Positions 24,301 to 31,139 of a stretch of DNA of 33,553 bases are shown here, one piece after another. How positions within the stretch are numbered: the first letter of the stretch is position 1; every line of letters starts with the position of its first letter. This DNA is from an uncultured Clostridia bacterium. GTDB lineage: Bacteria > Bacillota > Clostridia > Peptostreptococcales > Anaerovoracaceae. Location: positions 1 to 33,553 of the forward strand of contig CALZFA010000005.1 in the NCBI GenBank assembly GCA_945644815.1. Reading direction: 5' to 3'. A model generated the notes under the pieces. It ran no database searches. It had not been told where the DNA came from and saw only the letters and a list, made by a program, of their open reading frames with translations. A program made the position numbers and the translations under genes.

Positions 24301-25557
24301 ACCGCCGATATCCAAAATAAAATCCACACCCGGAAGAAATTCTTCGGCAGCCTTGTAATGAGCCATAGTTTCTATTATTCCAAAGTCAGCATTAAATCCG
24401 GCTTTAATAAGTCCCTCACCATATCCTGTTACGGTTGTGTTTCCTATCCAGCAGCCGGAAGGCATAAGCCTGTACACTTCTGAGAGAAGTTCTCTTGTGG
24501 CTCCAAGAGGATTTCCTTCGTTATTTTTATAATATGAATATACAAGATTCTCATCTTTATCAATTAATGCAGCCTTGGTTGTGGTTGAACCTGCATCAAT
24601 TCCAAGAAAAAGTGCCCCTTTGCAATTTTCAAGGGGTTTTCTCTTTATCTTCGCCATATCATGACGCGTTTTGAACTCTTCATATTCTTGTCGGTTTCTG
24701 AAAAGAGGTTCTATTCTCTTTGTTGAAGCTGCAGCCAGAGGGTCGACATTGTCAATACGTTCTACAATGGTACTGATATTGACCTCCTCGCATTTGTCCG
24801 CCATGAAGGCTGCCCCTAAAGCCACAAAATACTTAGAGTTTTCCGGGAAAATTACTTCTTCAGGTGCCAAATTCAATGTCTCTATAAATCTTTTTCTCAG
24901 TTCAGACATATATGTAAGCGGGCCCCCCAGAAAAGCCACATTTCCTTTTATTCTGTGTCCGCAGGCCAGTCCGCTGATAGTCTGATTGACTACTGCCTGG
25001 AAAATAGATGCGGCAAGATTTTCAATGGGTGCCCCCTCATTAATCAAAGGCTGTATATCTGTCTTTGCGAAGACACCGCAGCGAGCAGCGATAGGATATA
25101 TAACCGTATAGTCTTTTGCTGCCTCGTTAAGTCCATCTGCGTCGGTATTTAGCAAAATGGCCATCTGGTCAATGAATGCACCTGTTCCGCCTGCACAAGT
25201 ACCATTCATTCTCTGCTCCACAGTGCTTCCAAAAAAGGTTATCTTAGCATCTTCTCCCCCAAGTTCAATTACGACATCTGTCTGAGGAATAAGCTTCTGC
25301 ACTGCCAAAGAACATGTAACTACTTCCTGCTCAAATCTTGCATTTATAGTATCTGCAAGTGACAGTCCTCCGGAACCGGTTATTACGACTCTCACAGGAA
25401 TGTCTCCTTCTGCAACTATAAGATTTCTAAGTAACTCACTTACTTTGCTGAACACGCTTGACATATGCCGCTCATATTTCTGATAAACTATTTTATCGTT
25501 TTCATTAACAAGGATCAGTTTAACAGTAGTTGATCCAACATCAATTCCAAGTCTCAT
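21331..25557 (-). CDS. Giant acyl-CoA dehydratase activase-type protein (two ASKHA ATPase domains plus dehydratase-like region)
   Basis: This 1408-residue protein begins with two BadF/BcrA-type ATPase domains. Domain 1 (about 1-265) has LGIDVGSTTVK and GTCAGGTGAF. Domain 2 (about 315-580) has LGIDAGSTTTK and ACSSGCGSF, whose cysteines match those holding the [4Fe-4S] cluster of HgdC-type activators. A cysteine motif CAGCENKC lies at about 607-614. It leads into a DUF2229-like region (about 660-860) and a C-terminal 2-hydroxyglutaryl-CoA dehydratase-like region with SQTGGGCRASNY. Classical relatives use ATP to inject an electron into a 2-hydroxyacyl-CoA dehydratase. The role of these giant single-chain homologues, common in Clostridia, is not established. 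I chose the ATG at 25557 (MRLGIDVG), with GAGG 6 bases upstream. It is monocistronic with a strong terminator. Confidence 0.88.
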   Translation of the reverse strand: MRLGIDVGSTTVKLILVNENDKIVYQKYERHMSSVFSKVSELLRNLIVAEGDIPVRVVITGSGGLSLADTINARFEQEVVTCSLAVQKLIPQTDVVIELGGEDAKITFFGSTVEQRMNGTCAGGTGAFIDQMAILLNTDADGLNEAAKDYTVIYPIAARCGVFAKTDIQPLINEGAPIENLAASIFQAVVNQTISGLACGHRIKGNVAFLGGPLTYMSELRKRFIETLNLAPEEVIFPENSKYFVALGAAFMADKCEEVNISTIVERIDNVDPLAAASTKRIEPLFRNRQEYEEFKTRHDMAKIKRKPLENCKGALFLGIDAGSTTTKAALIDKDENLVYSYYKNNEGNPLGATRELLSEVYRLMPSGCWIGNTTVTGYGEGLIKAGFNADFGIIETMAHYKAAEEFLPGVDFILDIGGQDMKCMKIKDGAIYNIMLNEACSSGCGSFIETYAKSVDMKVEDFARIGLMSENPVDLGTRCTVFMNSMVKQAQKEGADIGDIAAGLSYSVVKNALYKVIKLRNPEEAGKKIVVQGGTFLNESVLRAIEKVLGKEVVRPDIAGIMGAYGCALNSLANWEEGHRSSLIHAEDLVSFEAGSSNARCAGCENKCMLTITRFNDGTRYTTGNRCEKGDGKKNKTSNLPDLYEYKLHRLFYYEPLSEEEANRGSVAIPRVLNMYEDYPFWFTFFTKLGWRVVLSPMSSKEIYEKGMDTISSDTACYPAKLVHGHIKTLVEMGEKWIFYPCINYEQIEDANAPNHYNCPIVATYPEVIANNMNEIFHEEGVEFTHDFLPYDDDKRLTERLLDLLKGRGIKILRSQVKEAVEAARAEQLAFKKDVEAEGRRAVEYAREYGKKIIVLSGRPYHLDTEINHGIDKMIVSYDMVVVSEDSICNNIELPRPIRVLDQWVYHSRLYKAANVVGTMDDAELVQLNSFGCGVDAVTTDEVEEILENSGKLYTVLKIDEGNNLGAIRIRIRSLKAAMEEREKNGIKACHNEKPFERKLFTEEMRKNYTLLVPQMSPIHFQYLEVALRESGYNAVVIPTVDKAAVDEGLKYVNNDACYPTLVTLGKMISALKSGEYDLDRTALIMSQTGGGCRASNYIALLRKALKDLGMEQIPVVSFNMVGLEANPGFKIDIDMGKRLIMAAVYGDLFQRLLYATRPYEDVPGSAEGIMKKYEEAIFQNCKDGKLSTYKKLIPQIVAEYDTLPLKNVKKAKVGVVGEILVKYHPDANNNIVDIIEKEGGEAVVLDLIDFFLYGMYSKKFNYEKLSGSYKQYKVNELGITLIEWFRKPLRKALRQSKRFNEPSYIQHTAEEASQIVSIGNQCGEGWLLTGEMIELIKSGATNIACLQPFACLPNHVTGKGMMKAIRERFPEANIVAIDYDPGASNVNQLNRIKLMMSQAHKNMENK

Positions 25558-25660
25558 TAAATACCTCATCCAATATAAGAAATTCAAAATAACCATATTA
25601 TTTTAACATCAAAACGTGAAAGTTTGTAGAAATCAGCATGTTAAAATGTTGTTAAAATTA

Positions 25661-25689
25661 TTGCGTGAAATCAGAACTGCTGATATAAT
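25661..25689 (+). promoter_or_regulatory. Candidate promoter giving a leaderless transcript
   Basis: TTGCGT (25661-25666), 17 bases, and a perfect TATAAT (25684-25689) lie just before the ATG at 25697. Transcription would start at about 25695-25697, at or within two bases of the start codon. The -35 box is poor. Confidence 0.4.
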
Positions 25690-25696
25690 TTCAGAT

Positions 25697-26236
25697 ATGA
25701 AAAGTACAATTAAAAAAAGAACATGGAAATCCATCTACAGGCTTTTAGACAGAGTCTCTCCTATAGATGGCGATTGCGGCAGGCTCTGCGGCTCTGTTTG
25801 CTGCACCTGCGGCTCCAAAGATAACACCAAAGGTGAAGATGAATTGGGTATATATCTATATCCCGGTGAGCATAAAATTCACAATAAAAAAGATGGTTGG
25901 CTTGAGTGGACCTCAGAATCAGCGGAAGACTATGACTTTCCCGAGAGCTGGTCCGGTCCCGTTTACTTTGTTAAATGCAAAACACCTCCTTTTTGCCCTC
26001 GAAACAAAAGGCCTCTGCAATGCCGGACATATCCCCTTGCACCGTTTATAAATGAAGACGGCATATTAGAGCTAATCTACAACTGTGAAGAGCTCCCTTA
26101 TTCCTGTCCTATTATTGACCATAAAATACCCCTTAACGAAGATTTTGTCAAGGCAACATACACAGTGTGGTCACACCTGATACGCGACCCTTTGATTTAC
26201 GATTTGGTAGAAATGAACTCTATTTCTTTTTTGTAA
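25697..26236 (+). CDS. YkgJ-like cysteine-cluster protein
   Basis: This 179-residue protein is rich in conserved-looking cysteines: CGRLCGSVCCTCG near residues 28-40, then CKTPPFCPRN and RPLQCRTYPLAP, and two later cysteines (YNCEELPYSCPI). The CxxxCC...C...RPxxCRxYPL layout resembles the YkgJ family of putative zinc or iron-sulfur cluster proteins, whose function is unknown. No signal peptide or membrane helix is visible. The frame is open upstream to a GTG at 25616, but none of the possible starts has a ribosome-binding site. I prefer the ATG at 25697 because a TATAAT box ends 7 bases before it. The last 40 bases overlap the end of the convergent MATE gene. Confidence 0.68.
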   Translation: MKSTIKKRTWKSIYRLLDRVSPIDGDCGRLCGSVCCTCGSKDNTKGEDELGIYLYPGEHKIHNKKDGWLEWTSESAEDYDFPESWSGPVYFVKCKTPPFCPRNKRPLQCRTYPLAPFINEDGILELIYNCEELPYSCPIIDHKIPLNEDFVKATYTVWSHLIRDPLIYDLVEMNSISFL

Positions 26237-27582
26237 AGCCTTCTCAACATAATCGCACTGTAAGTAAAGCCTATTATTTCTGCCAGCGGAAAGGATGCCC
26301 ATGAAAGCCCCACACCGCCTATCCTTATCAGGATATATGCAAGAGGAAGTATTCCCACAAGCTGTCTTAAGAGAGAAGCAAACAGGCTGAGCATTCCGTG
26401 ACCGGTTGCCTGAAACATTGTGGATGTAATTATTCCGAAAGCGGCCGGAATAAAACAGATACTGATGATTCTAAGAGCAGGTATACCTATCTTCAACATC
26501 TCAGAGGATGCGTCAAACATCTTGAGAAGCTCTGCCGGAAAAAGCTGAAACAGCAAAAAGCCACAGCCCATAACCGCAACGGCTATTTTAAGCGATTCCT
26601 TATACGCATCCATTAAACGATTTTTATCTCTTGCGCCATAGTTATAACCCATTATAGGCATTGCCCCCTGATTCAGCCCGAAAACAGGCATAAACACAAA
26701 TGACTGTATCTTGAAATATATTCCAAGTACGGCAACAGCAGTGGTAGAGTATACTACAAGAATTGTATTGTAGAGAATAAGCATAAGAGATCCGATTGAC
26801 TGCATTATAATAGACGGAAGCCCGACCTTATAAATATCTATCACCGTACTCCATTTCAGTCTGAAACCTTTTATTTTAATCGTCACAAGGTGTTCACCCC
26901 TTATTATGATGTACATACCGATGCACATTCCGCATAACTGGCCCGTCACCGTTGCAATGGCCGCGCCTGCCACACCAAGTTCCGGCATTCCCACAAGTCC
27001 GAAAATGAGTATGGGATCCAAGGCAATGTTTACAACGGTGCCAACAAGTCCGCATATCATAGGTGCTATCATGTTGCCCGTTGACTGGAGAATCTTCTCA
27101 AGAACTACCTGAATATTGAGAAAAACCGAACCCACGCATACTATAAACATATACACGCAAGCAGAATCATATATAGATGTTCCCTTTTCTGCATAGGTTC
27201 CAACAAAAGGTGCGGTCAAAAGTAGACCTGCAGCGAGAAATACAAGATAGTTCATAAATCCAATCCTTACCCCGGTAGAAGCTGCCTGATCTGCTTCCTC
27301 CCGGCGACCCGCGCCGAGTTTTCTGGCTATGAGAGAATTTATCCCTACTCCGCTGCCTACTGAAAGTGCAATTATAAGCATCTGTACAGGATTTACAATG
27401 GATACAGCTGTTAATGCGTCTTCGCTTAATTGTGCCACGAAGATGCTGTCCACAACATTGTAAAGTGCGTTTATTGTCATAGAAAGAACTGCCGGCCAAG
27501 CCATGCTTACAAGAAGCTTGCGTATAGGCATGGTTCCCATTTTGTTTTCTGCTGTTATCTCTATTGTCTTTTCTTCCGACAT
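26197..27582 (-). CDS. MATE-family multidrug/cation antiporter
   Basis: This 461-residue protein with about 12 membrane helices belongs to the MATE family (NorM/DinF-like; MatE repeats at about 25-190 and 250-410). PIRKLLVSMAWPAVLSMTINALYN is the standard family opening, and VDSIFVAQLSEDALTAVSIVNP follows. The second repeat contains GLNQGAMPIMGYNYGARDK, the conserved loop. It exports organic cations or other toxic compounds using a sodium or proton gradient; the substrate is unknown. The ATG at 27582 has AGGTGA 8 bases upstream and its own promoter. It is divergent from prfC and convergent with the cysteine-cluster gene, which it overlaps by 40 bases. Confidence 0.93.
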   Translation of the reverse strand: MSEEKTIEITAENKMGTMPIRKLLVSMAWPAVLSMTINALYNVVDSIFVAQLSEDALTAVSIVNPVQMLIIALSVGSGVGINSLIARKLGAGRREEADQAASTGVRIGFMNYLVFLAAGLLLTAPFVGTYAEKGTSIYDSACVYMFIVCVGSVFLNIQVVLEKILQSTGNMIAPMICGLVGTVVNIALDPILIFGLVGMPELGVAGAAIATVTGQLCGMCIGMYIIIRGEHLVTIKIKGFRLKWSTVIDIYKVGLPSIIMQSIGSLMLILYNTILVVYSTTAVAVLGIYFKIQSFVFMPVFGLNQGAMPIMGYNYGARDKNRLMDAYKESLKIAVAVMGCGFLLFQLFPAELLKMFDASSEMLKIGIPALRIISICFIPAAFGIITSTMFQATGHGMLSLFASLLRQLVGILPLAYILIRIGGVGLSWASFPLAEIIGFTYSAIMLRRLYKKEIEFISTKS

Positions 27583-27622
27583 TTATCTTATCACCTCTCG
27601 TGTCTAAATCGCGAATTCGTAT

Positions 27623-27651
27623 ATTATACATTATTATCAGTCAAAATACAA
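27623..27651 (-). promoter_or_regulatory. MATE gene promoter
   Basis: TTGTAT (27651-27646), 17 bases, and a perfect TATAAT (27628-27623) lie 41 bases before the MATE ATG. A TTGACT also occurs in the spacer, but it is only 10 bases from the TATAAT box. Confidence 0.6.
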
Positions 27652-27691
27652 TGTAATATCTGTGAAAATTAGTCTTCTGCCGTAAAATCAG

Positions 27692-27719
27692 TTTACAAAT
27701 TTGAAATATATGTTATCAT
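27692..27719 (+). promoter_or_regulatory. prfC promoter
   Basis: TTTACA (27692-27697), 16 bases, and TATCAT (27714-27719) each differ from consensus at one base. They lie 63 bases before the prfC ATG and about 40 bases from the divergent MATE promoter. Confidence 0.6.
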
Positions 27720-27782
27720 AAAAACTGCGGCAAAAACTAAGTTAAATACATTTTGCGGATATAAAAATATAAAGGAGAATAT

Positions 27783-29360
27783 ATGGCAACCAGATTAGAG
27801 GAAATACAGGCACGAAGAATTTTCGGTATAATATCCCACCCCGACGCAGGTAAAACTACTTTGACAGAGAAACTTCTGCTACACGGCGGGGCAATCCGCG
27901 AGGCGGGCACAGTAAAAGCAAGAAGGAACAGCAAATTTGCCACCTCTGACTGGATGGAGATAGAAAAACAGAGAGGAATATCTGTAACTTCTTCAGTTAT
28001 GCAGTTTGAATATGCAGGCAAAGTTATATCTATAATGGACACACCGGGTCATAATGATTTCGGTGAGGACACATATCGAATACTTACATCTGTAGACAGT
28101 GCTGTAATGGTAATAGACGGCGCCAAAGGTATAGAGGCACAGACAAAAAAGCTTTTCAAAGTCTGCTCTATGCGCGGGATACCTATCTTTACTTTCATTA
28201 ACAAACTTGACAGAGAAACCAGAGAGCCCTTTGACCTGGTTCAGGAACTTGAGGATGTTCTTGGACTTCCTTCTGTTCCCGTTACATGGCCCATTGGAAA
28301 CGGTCTGAATTTTGAAGGGATATACGATATCTTAAAGAATGAAGTACACTTGTATAAGGCCGGAAAAACAATCCCACTGGGCGATGATGGTGTATTCGGT
28401 CCGGAACTTGAAAATGAAGTGGCCGGTTACAATCTCTCCGCCCTTCGTGATGAAATAGAGCTTATTCAGGGCGCCGGAAATGAATTTGATATGGACCTCA
28501 TCTCCCGCGGAAAGCTGTCGCCGGTATTCTTCGGCTCGGCGCTGGCTGATTTCGGTACAATTCCTTTCCTTAATCATTTTCTGGATATGTCCCCTGCTCC
28601 GGGTCCTCGTAAGACGACTGACGGAGAAGTACAGCCTACAGATGACTTCTTCAGCGGCTTTATTTTCAAAATTCAGGCCAACATGAATCCGGCCCACAGG
28701 GACAGACTTGCATTCCTTAGAATATGCTCGGGAACATTTGAACGGGGCATGAGCGTAAAGCTGTCAAGAACCGGCAAGGAAATGAAACTCGCCCAGTCCA
28801 CAATGCTCATGGCAAACGAGCGTGAAACAGTGGATAAAGCCATCGCAGGCGATATAATCGGTATATACGATACCGGCAACTACCAGATCGGTGATACCCT
28901 GACCACGACTAAAGAACCCCTTTTTTTCGAGCCGCTTCCTACCTTTCCACCAGAGCTGTTCGCACTGGTAACACCTAAGAACACCATGAAGGCAAAGCAG
29001 TTTCAGAAAGGCGTGGATCAGCTGGCTCAGGAAGGAGCAATTCAGGTTTACAGAAACCAGTATAACGAGGTTGTTATCGGTGCTGTCGGTCAGCTCCAGT
29101 TTGAAGTCTTCGAATACAGACTTAAAAACGAATATAATGCGGAAATACGCTTGGACAGGCTGGATTTCAGCGTGGCCCGATGGGTGGAAACAGATGATCT
29201 TGAAAAAGTCAAGGATGTTCTTGATTCCAGAACAATGCTTGTGTTCGACCACTTTGAAAGACCTATCATACTCTTTGCCAACCAGTTCACACTCAATTAC
29301 TTCGTGGAAAAGCACGGAGATATCAATCTGGTGGAAGCACTGCAGGTTAAGCAGTTTTAA
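27783..29360 (+). CDS. prfC: Peptide chain release factor 3
   Basis: This 525-residue translational GTPase removes RF1 or RF2 from the ribosome after termination. The P-loop is GIISHPDAGKTTLTEK, with G2 in RGISVTSSVMQFEY, G3 in DTPGHNDF and G4 in NKLD. The DWMEIEKQRGIS segment separates RF3 from EF-G. Length is exactly typical (about 525). The ATG at 27783 has AAAGGAG 7 bases upstream. It is a single-gene unit with its own promoter and terminator, and one of only two plus-strand genes in the window. Confidence 0.97.
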   Translation: MATRLEEIQARRIFGIISHPDAGKTTLTEKLLLHGGAIREAGTVKARRNSKFATSDWMEIEKQRGISVTSSVMQFEYAGKVISIMDTPGHNDFGEDTYRILTSVDSAVMVIDGAKGIEAQTKKLFKVCSMRGIPIFTFINKLDRETREPFDLVQELEDVLGLPSVPVTWPIGNGLNFEGIYDILKNEVHLYKAGKTIPLGDDGVFGPELENEVAGYNLSALRDEIELIQGAGNEFDMDLISRGKLSPVFFGSALADFGTIPFLNHFLDMSPAPGPRKTTDGEVQPTDDFFSGFIFKIQANMNPAHRDRLAFLRICSGTFERGMSVKLSRTGKEMKLAQSTMLMANERETVDKAIAGDIIGIYDTGNYQIGDTLTTTKEPLFFEPLPTFPPELFALVTPKNTMKAKQFQKGVDQLAQEGAIQVYRNQYNEVVIGAVGQLQFEVFEYRLKNEYNAEIRLDRLDFSVARWVETDDLEKVKDVLDSRTMLVFDHFERPIILFANQFTLNYFVEKHGDINLVEALQVKQF

Positions 29361-29370
29361 AATGTAAAGC

Positions 29371-29404
29371 AAAAGTGCCTCTCGATATTGAGAAGCACTT
29401 TTTT
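29371..29404 (+). terminator. Intrinsic terminator after prfC (probably bidirectional)
   Basis: AAAAGTGC-CTCTC and GAGA-A-GCACTTTT form a long stem around GATATT, ending in six T residues on the plus strand. The A run on its 5' side also gives a T run on the minus strand. It may once have served the CAT gene, whose stop lies 2 bases past it. Confidence 0.85.
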
Positions 29405-29405
29405 A

Positions 29406-29750
29406 TTACTTGTCTATCCACAAATGTGGATTTGCAAACTGAGCCTGCACCCCATCAAGAAATTCCGATACATAGTATCCGTCTGCAACTGCATGATGAC
29501 ATGTAAAAGAATACGGCATCCAAAGCCTGTCTTCATGCATAGTATATTTTCCTGCCTGAATAACAGGAAAAAAGCAGTCGCTCTGTGCATAAGGCACAGG
29601 ACTATAGTGTTCAAATTCTATCCAAGGCACCATTCCTATCATGCAGTTGTTCTCCGGAGGCGGAGCAGGCTTCGCCACGATTCCGTGATTATCTTTATAC
29701 GCAGTCATATCACGCTGGTAATTGTCAGAGAATTCTCTAAATTCGAAACT
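29406..29750 (-). pseudogene. Chloramphenicol acetyltransferase remnant (C-terminal half)
   Basis: About 114 codons remain of a type A chloramphenicol acetyltransferase (about 215 residues when complete). The catalytic segment PYSFTCHHAVADGYYVSEFL keeps the HHAVxDG histidine motif. NCMIGMVPWIEF matches the region of substrate contacts, and FFPVIQAGKYT is also recognisable. Similarity starts near SFEFREFSDNYQ (29750), and the frame runs into a TGA at 29780-29778. The first 100 or so residues, including half the trimer interface, are absent, and no start signal is visible. An internal ATG at 29708 would give 100 residues, too short to be active. It is decayed, not just mis-started, and lies between the prfC terminator and rnpB. 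Confidence 0.8.
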
Positions 29751-29860
29751 CCTTCTGCCAAGACAGCTGTCTGAGTGTCACGTATAGATATGCAGCAAAG
29801 AAGCTGAGGATCACTTTTTTAGTTTATCTATTCTTTGGTACCAAGAAAAACAAAAAAAGA

Positions 29861-30212
29861 CCCGGGCAGAGCTATAAGCCGGGTTCTGTATTAAACAATC
29901 ATCTATCTCGACCTGCCATTGCTGACAGGCTCCAGCGACCTACCTTCCGGGCAGGCGACGGGCCGCCGCCTTCCTCGCCCTATTTGGTCTTGCTCCGGGT
30001 GGGGTTTACACGGCCAGCATGTCTCCATACTGCCGGTGAGCTCTTACCTCACCATTTCAACCTTACCACAGCCGTACTGTTTCGGCGGAATGTTTCTGTT
30101 GCACTTTCCCTATAGTTACCTACGCCGGACGTTATCCGGCACCCTTGCCCTGCGGAGCCCGGACTTTCCTCATGAGCCATAAAGCCCCACGCGATTGTCT
30201 GCTCTACCCGAG
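29861..30212 (-). ncRNA. rnpB: RNase P RNA, bacterial type A
   Basis: The catalytic RNA that trims tRNA 5' ends. The 5' P4-side motif GAGGAAAGTCCGGGCTC and the 3' partner in the ACAGAACCCGGCTTATAG end are intact. Helix P1 is CGGGTAGAGC (30210-30201) paired with GCTCTGCCCG (29872-29863). Internal landmarks include AACTATAGGGAAAGTGCAACAGAAA, here split by the expected P-helices, and GGAAGGTAGGTCGCTGG. Length of about 352 bases and this layout fit type A, as in most Clostridia. A T run follows the P1 strand at 29858-29852, so it ends by intrinsic termination. Confidence 0.97.
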
Positions 30213-30221
30213 AATTTTACA

Positions 30222-30250
30222 ATTATAAACTAAAAAAACGAACCTATGAA
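30222..30250 (-). promoter_or_regulatory. rnpB promoter
   Basis: TTCATA (30250-30245), 17 bases, and a perfect TATAAT (30227-30222) end 9 bases before the RNA. The promoter lies over the last seven codons of the 38-residue gene upstream, and its -10 box is just past the stop. Confidence 0.72.
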
Positions 30251-30346
30251 GGTTATGCTATATGTAATAACCACTGCTGCAATAAGCAAAATGACTACGA
30301 CCTGCATAACACGTTTTCTGTTTTTTTCCTTTTTACTGTTATTCAT
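30230..30346 (-). CDS. 38-residue single-pass membrane peptide
   Basis: The reading frame runs from ATG 30346 to TAG 30230. The first 12 residues are basic and polar (MNNSKKEKNRKR). They are followed by one hydrophobic helix (VMQVVVILLIAAVVITYSI) and a short TFIGSFF tail. This is the layout of a type II single-pass membrane peptide with a cytoplasmic N-terminus. TAGGGG lies 7 bases before the ATG, and the gene starts 13 bases after the Nif3-family stop, so translation is likely. It resembles short DUF4044-type proteins only in layout; I do not recognise the family. The rnpB promoter lies over its last seven codons. Confidence 0.62.
   Translation of the reverse strand: MNNSKKEKNRKRVMQVVVILLIAAVVITYSITFIGSFF
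30231..30254 (-). terminator. Weak terminator inside the end of the small gene
   Basis: AACCT and AGGTT pair around TCAT, followed by CG and seven T residues on the minus strand, within the last eight codons of the 38-residue gene. Five pairs make a weak stem, so it is only partly convincing as the end of the dnaG operon. Confidence 0.4.
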
Positions 30347-30359
30347 TTCCAAACCCCTA

Positions 30360-31139
30360 TCAAATTACTGCAAACGGATTCAAATTTACATCGCATTGAA
30401 TTATATCAACTCCAATGATTTTGTCAAGCATAGAGATGATATTTTCGCAGAAAATTTGCTCAGTACCATAGTGACCGCAATCCAAAACAGCAATATCAAG
30501 TTCTCTTGCTTCCTGAGCCGCATGATACTTCACATCACCTGTTATATAAAGGTCACAGCCTGCAGATTTTGCATTCCTTATAAATTCAGCTCCTGCACCT
30601 GTGCACCATCCAACCTTCTTTATTGTTCTGTCAAGTGAGCCTGCGTAATTAAAAAGTTTCTTATCCACCTTAAGTGCTTTTGATACATGTTCAATGAAAT
30701 GAGAAACCTTCATTCCCTTTCCTGATATTAATCCCATACGGCAGAAACCGCTGGAATCAGTACCCATAAGGCTGACATTTTCAAGTCCAAGTATCATACC
30801 CAGGTAGTCATTGTTGCCGCCATGGCACTTGTCAAAAGGTGTATGCGTGGAATACACGCTTATTCCGTGTTTTATCAGCTCAACTATATAGTTTCCCGTA
30901 TTGTTATTATGGTCAACATTGTTTATGCCACCGAAAATCAGCGGATGGTGTGTTATAATTAAATCTATATTATTAAGCACAGCATCAAAAATCACCTGTC
31001 TGTTGATTTCAAGAGCGACCATAACCTTTGAAATCTCCCCATCGGTAAGCTTGATTTGCCATCCCGAATTGTCCCACTCTTCCTGAGTTTCCAATGGTGC
31101 AATGTTTTCCAGCATACCGGTAAAATCATCAATTCTCAT
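30360..31139 (-). CDS. Nif3-like dinuclear metal centre protein
   Basis: This 259-residue protein belongs to the Nif3/YqfO/YbgI family, hexameric proteins with two metals per chain. LIITHHPLIF holds the conserved HH pair, and YSTHTPFDKCHGGNND holds the STHTxxD motif. ITGDVKYHAAQEA and DCGHYGTEQ carry the C-terminal H/E ligands. It lacks the extra middle domain of longer versions such as Bacillus YqfO. Proposed roles include GTP cyclohydrolase-like activity and metal insertion, none established. It overlaps trmK by 11 bases. The rpoD-trmK-Nif3 order is a standard Firmicutes cluster. Confidence 0.95.
   Translation of the reverse strand: MRIDDFTGMLENIAPLETQEEWDNSGWQIKLTDGEISKVMVALEINRQVIFDAVLNNIDLIITHHPLIFGGINNVDHNNNTGNYIVELIKHGISVYSTHTPFDKCHGGNNDYLGMILGLENVSLMGTDSSGFCRMGLISGKGMKVSHFIEHVSKALKVDKKLFNYAGSLDRTIKKVGWCTGAGAEFIRNAKSAGCDLYITGDVKYHAAQEARELDIAVLDCGHYGTEQIFCENIISMLDKIIGVDIIQCDVNLNPFAVI

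Noticed and set aside
27606-27660. TTGACT as -35 for the MATE gene
   Set aside because: It is only 10 bases from the TATAAT box; TTGTAT at 17 bases fits better.
28332-29372. Long minus-strand open frames opposite prfC (121 and 202 codons)
   Set aside because: They are mirror frames of a well-supported gene, with no start signals and no recognisable domains.
29830-29848. Near-palindrome TTCTTTGGTACCAAGAA downstream of rnpB
   Set aside because: It is imperfect (one extra base) and lies past the rnpB T run. A second terminator is possible but the evidence is thin.
29919-30182. Plus-strand open frame of 87 codons
   Set aside because: It lies wholly inside the antisense of RNase P RNA, a well-known source of false genes; it has no ribosome-binding site.
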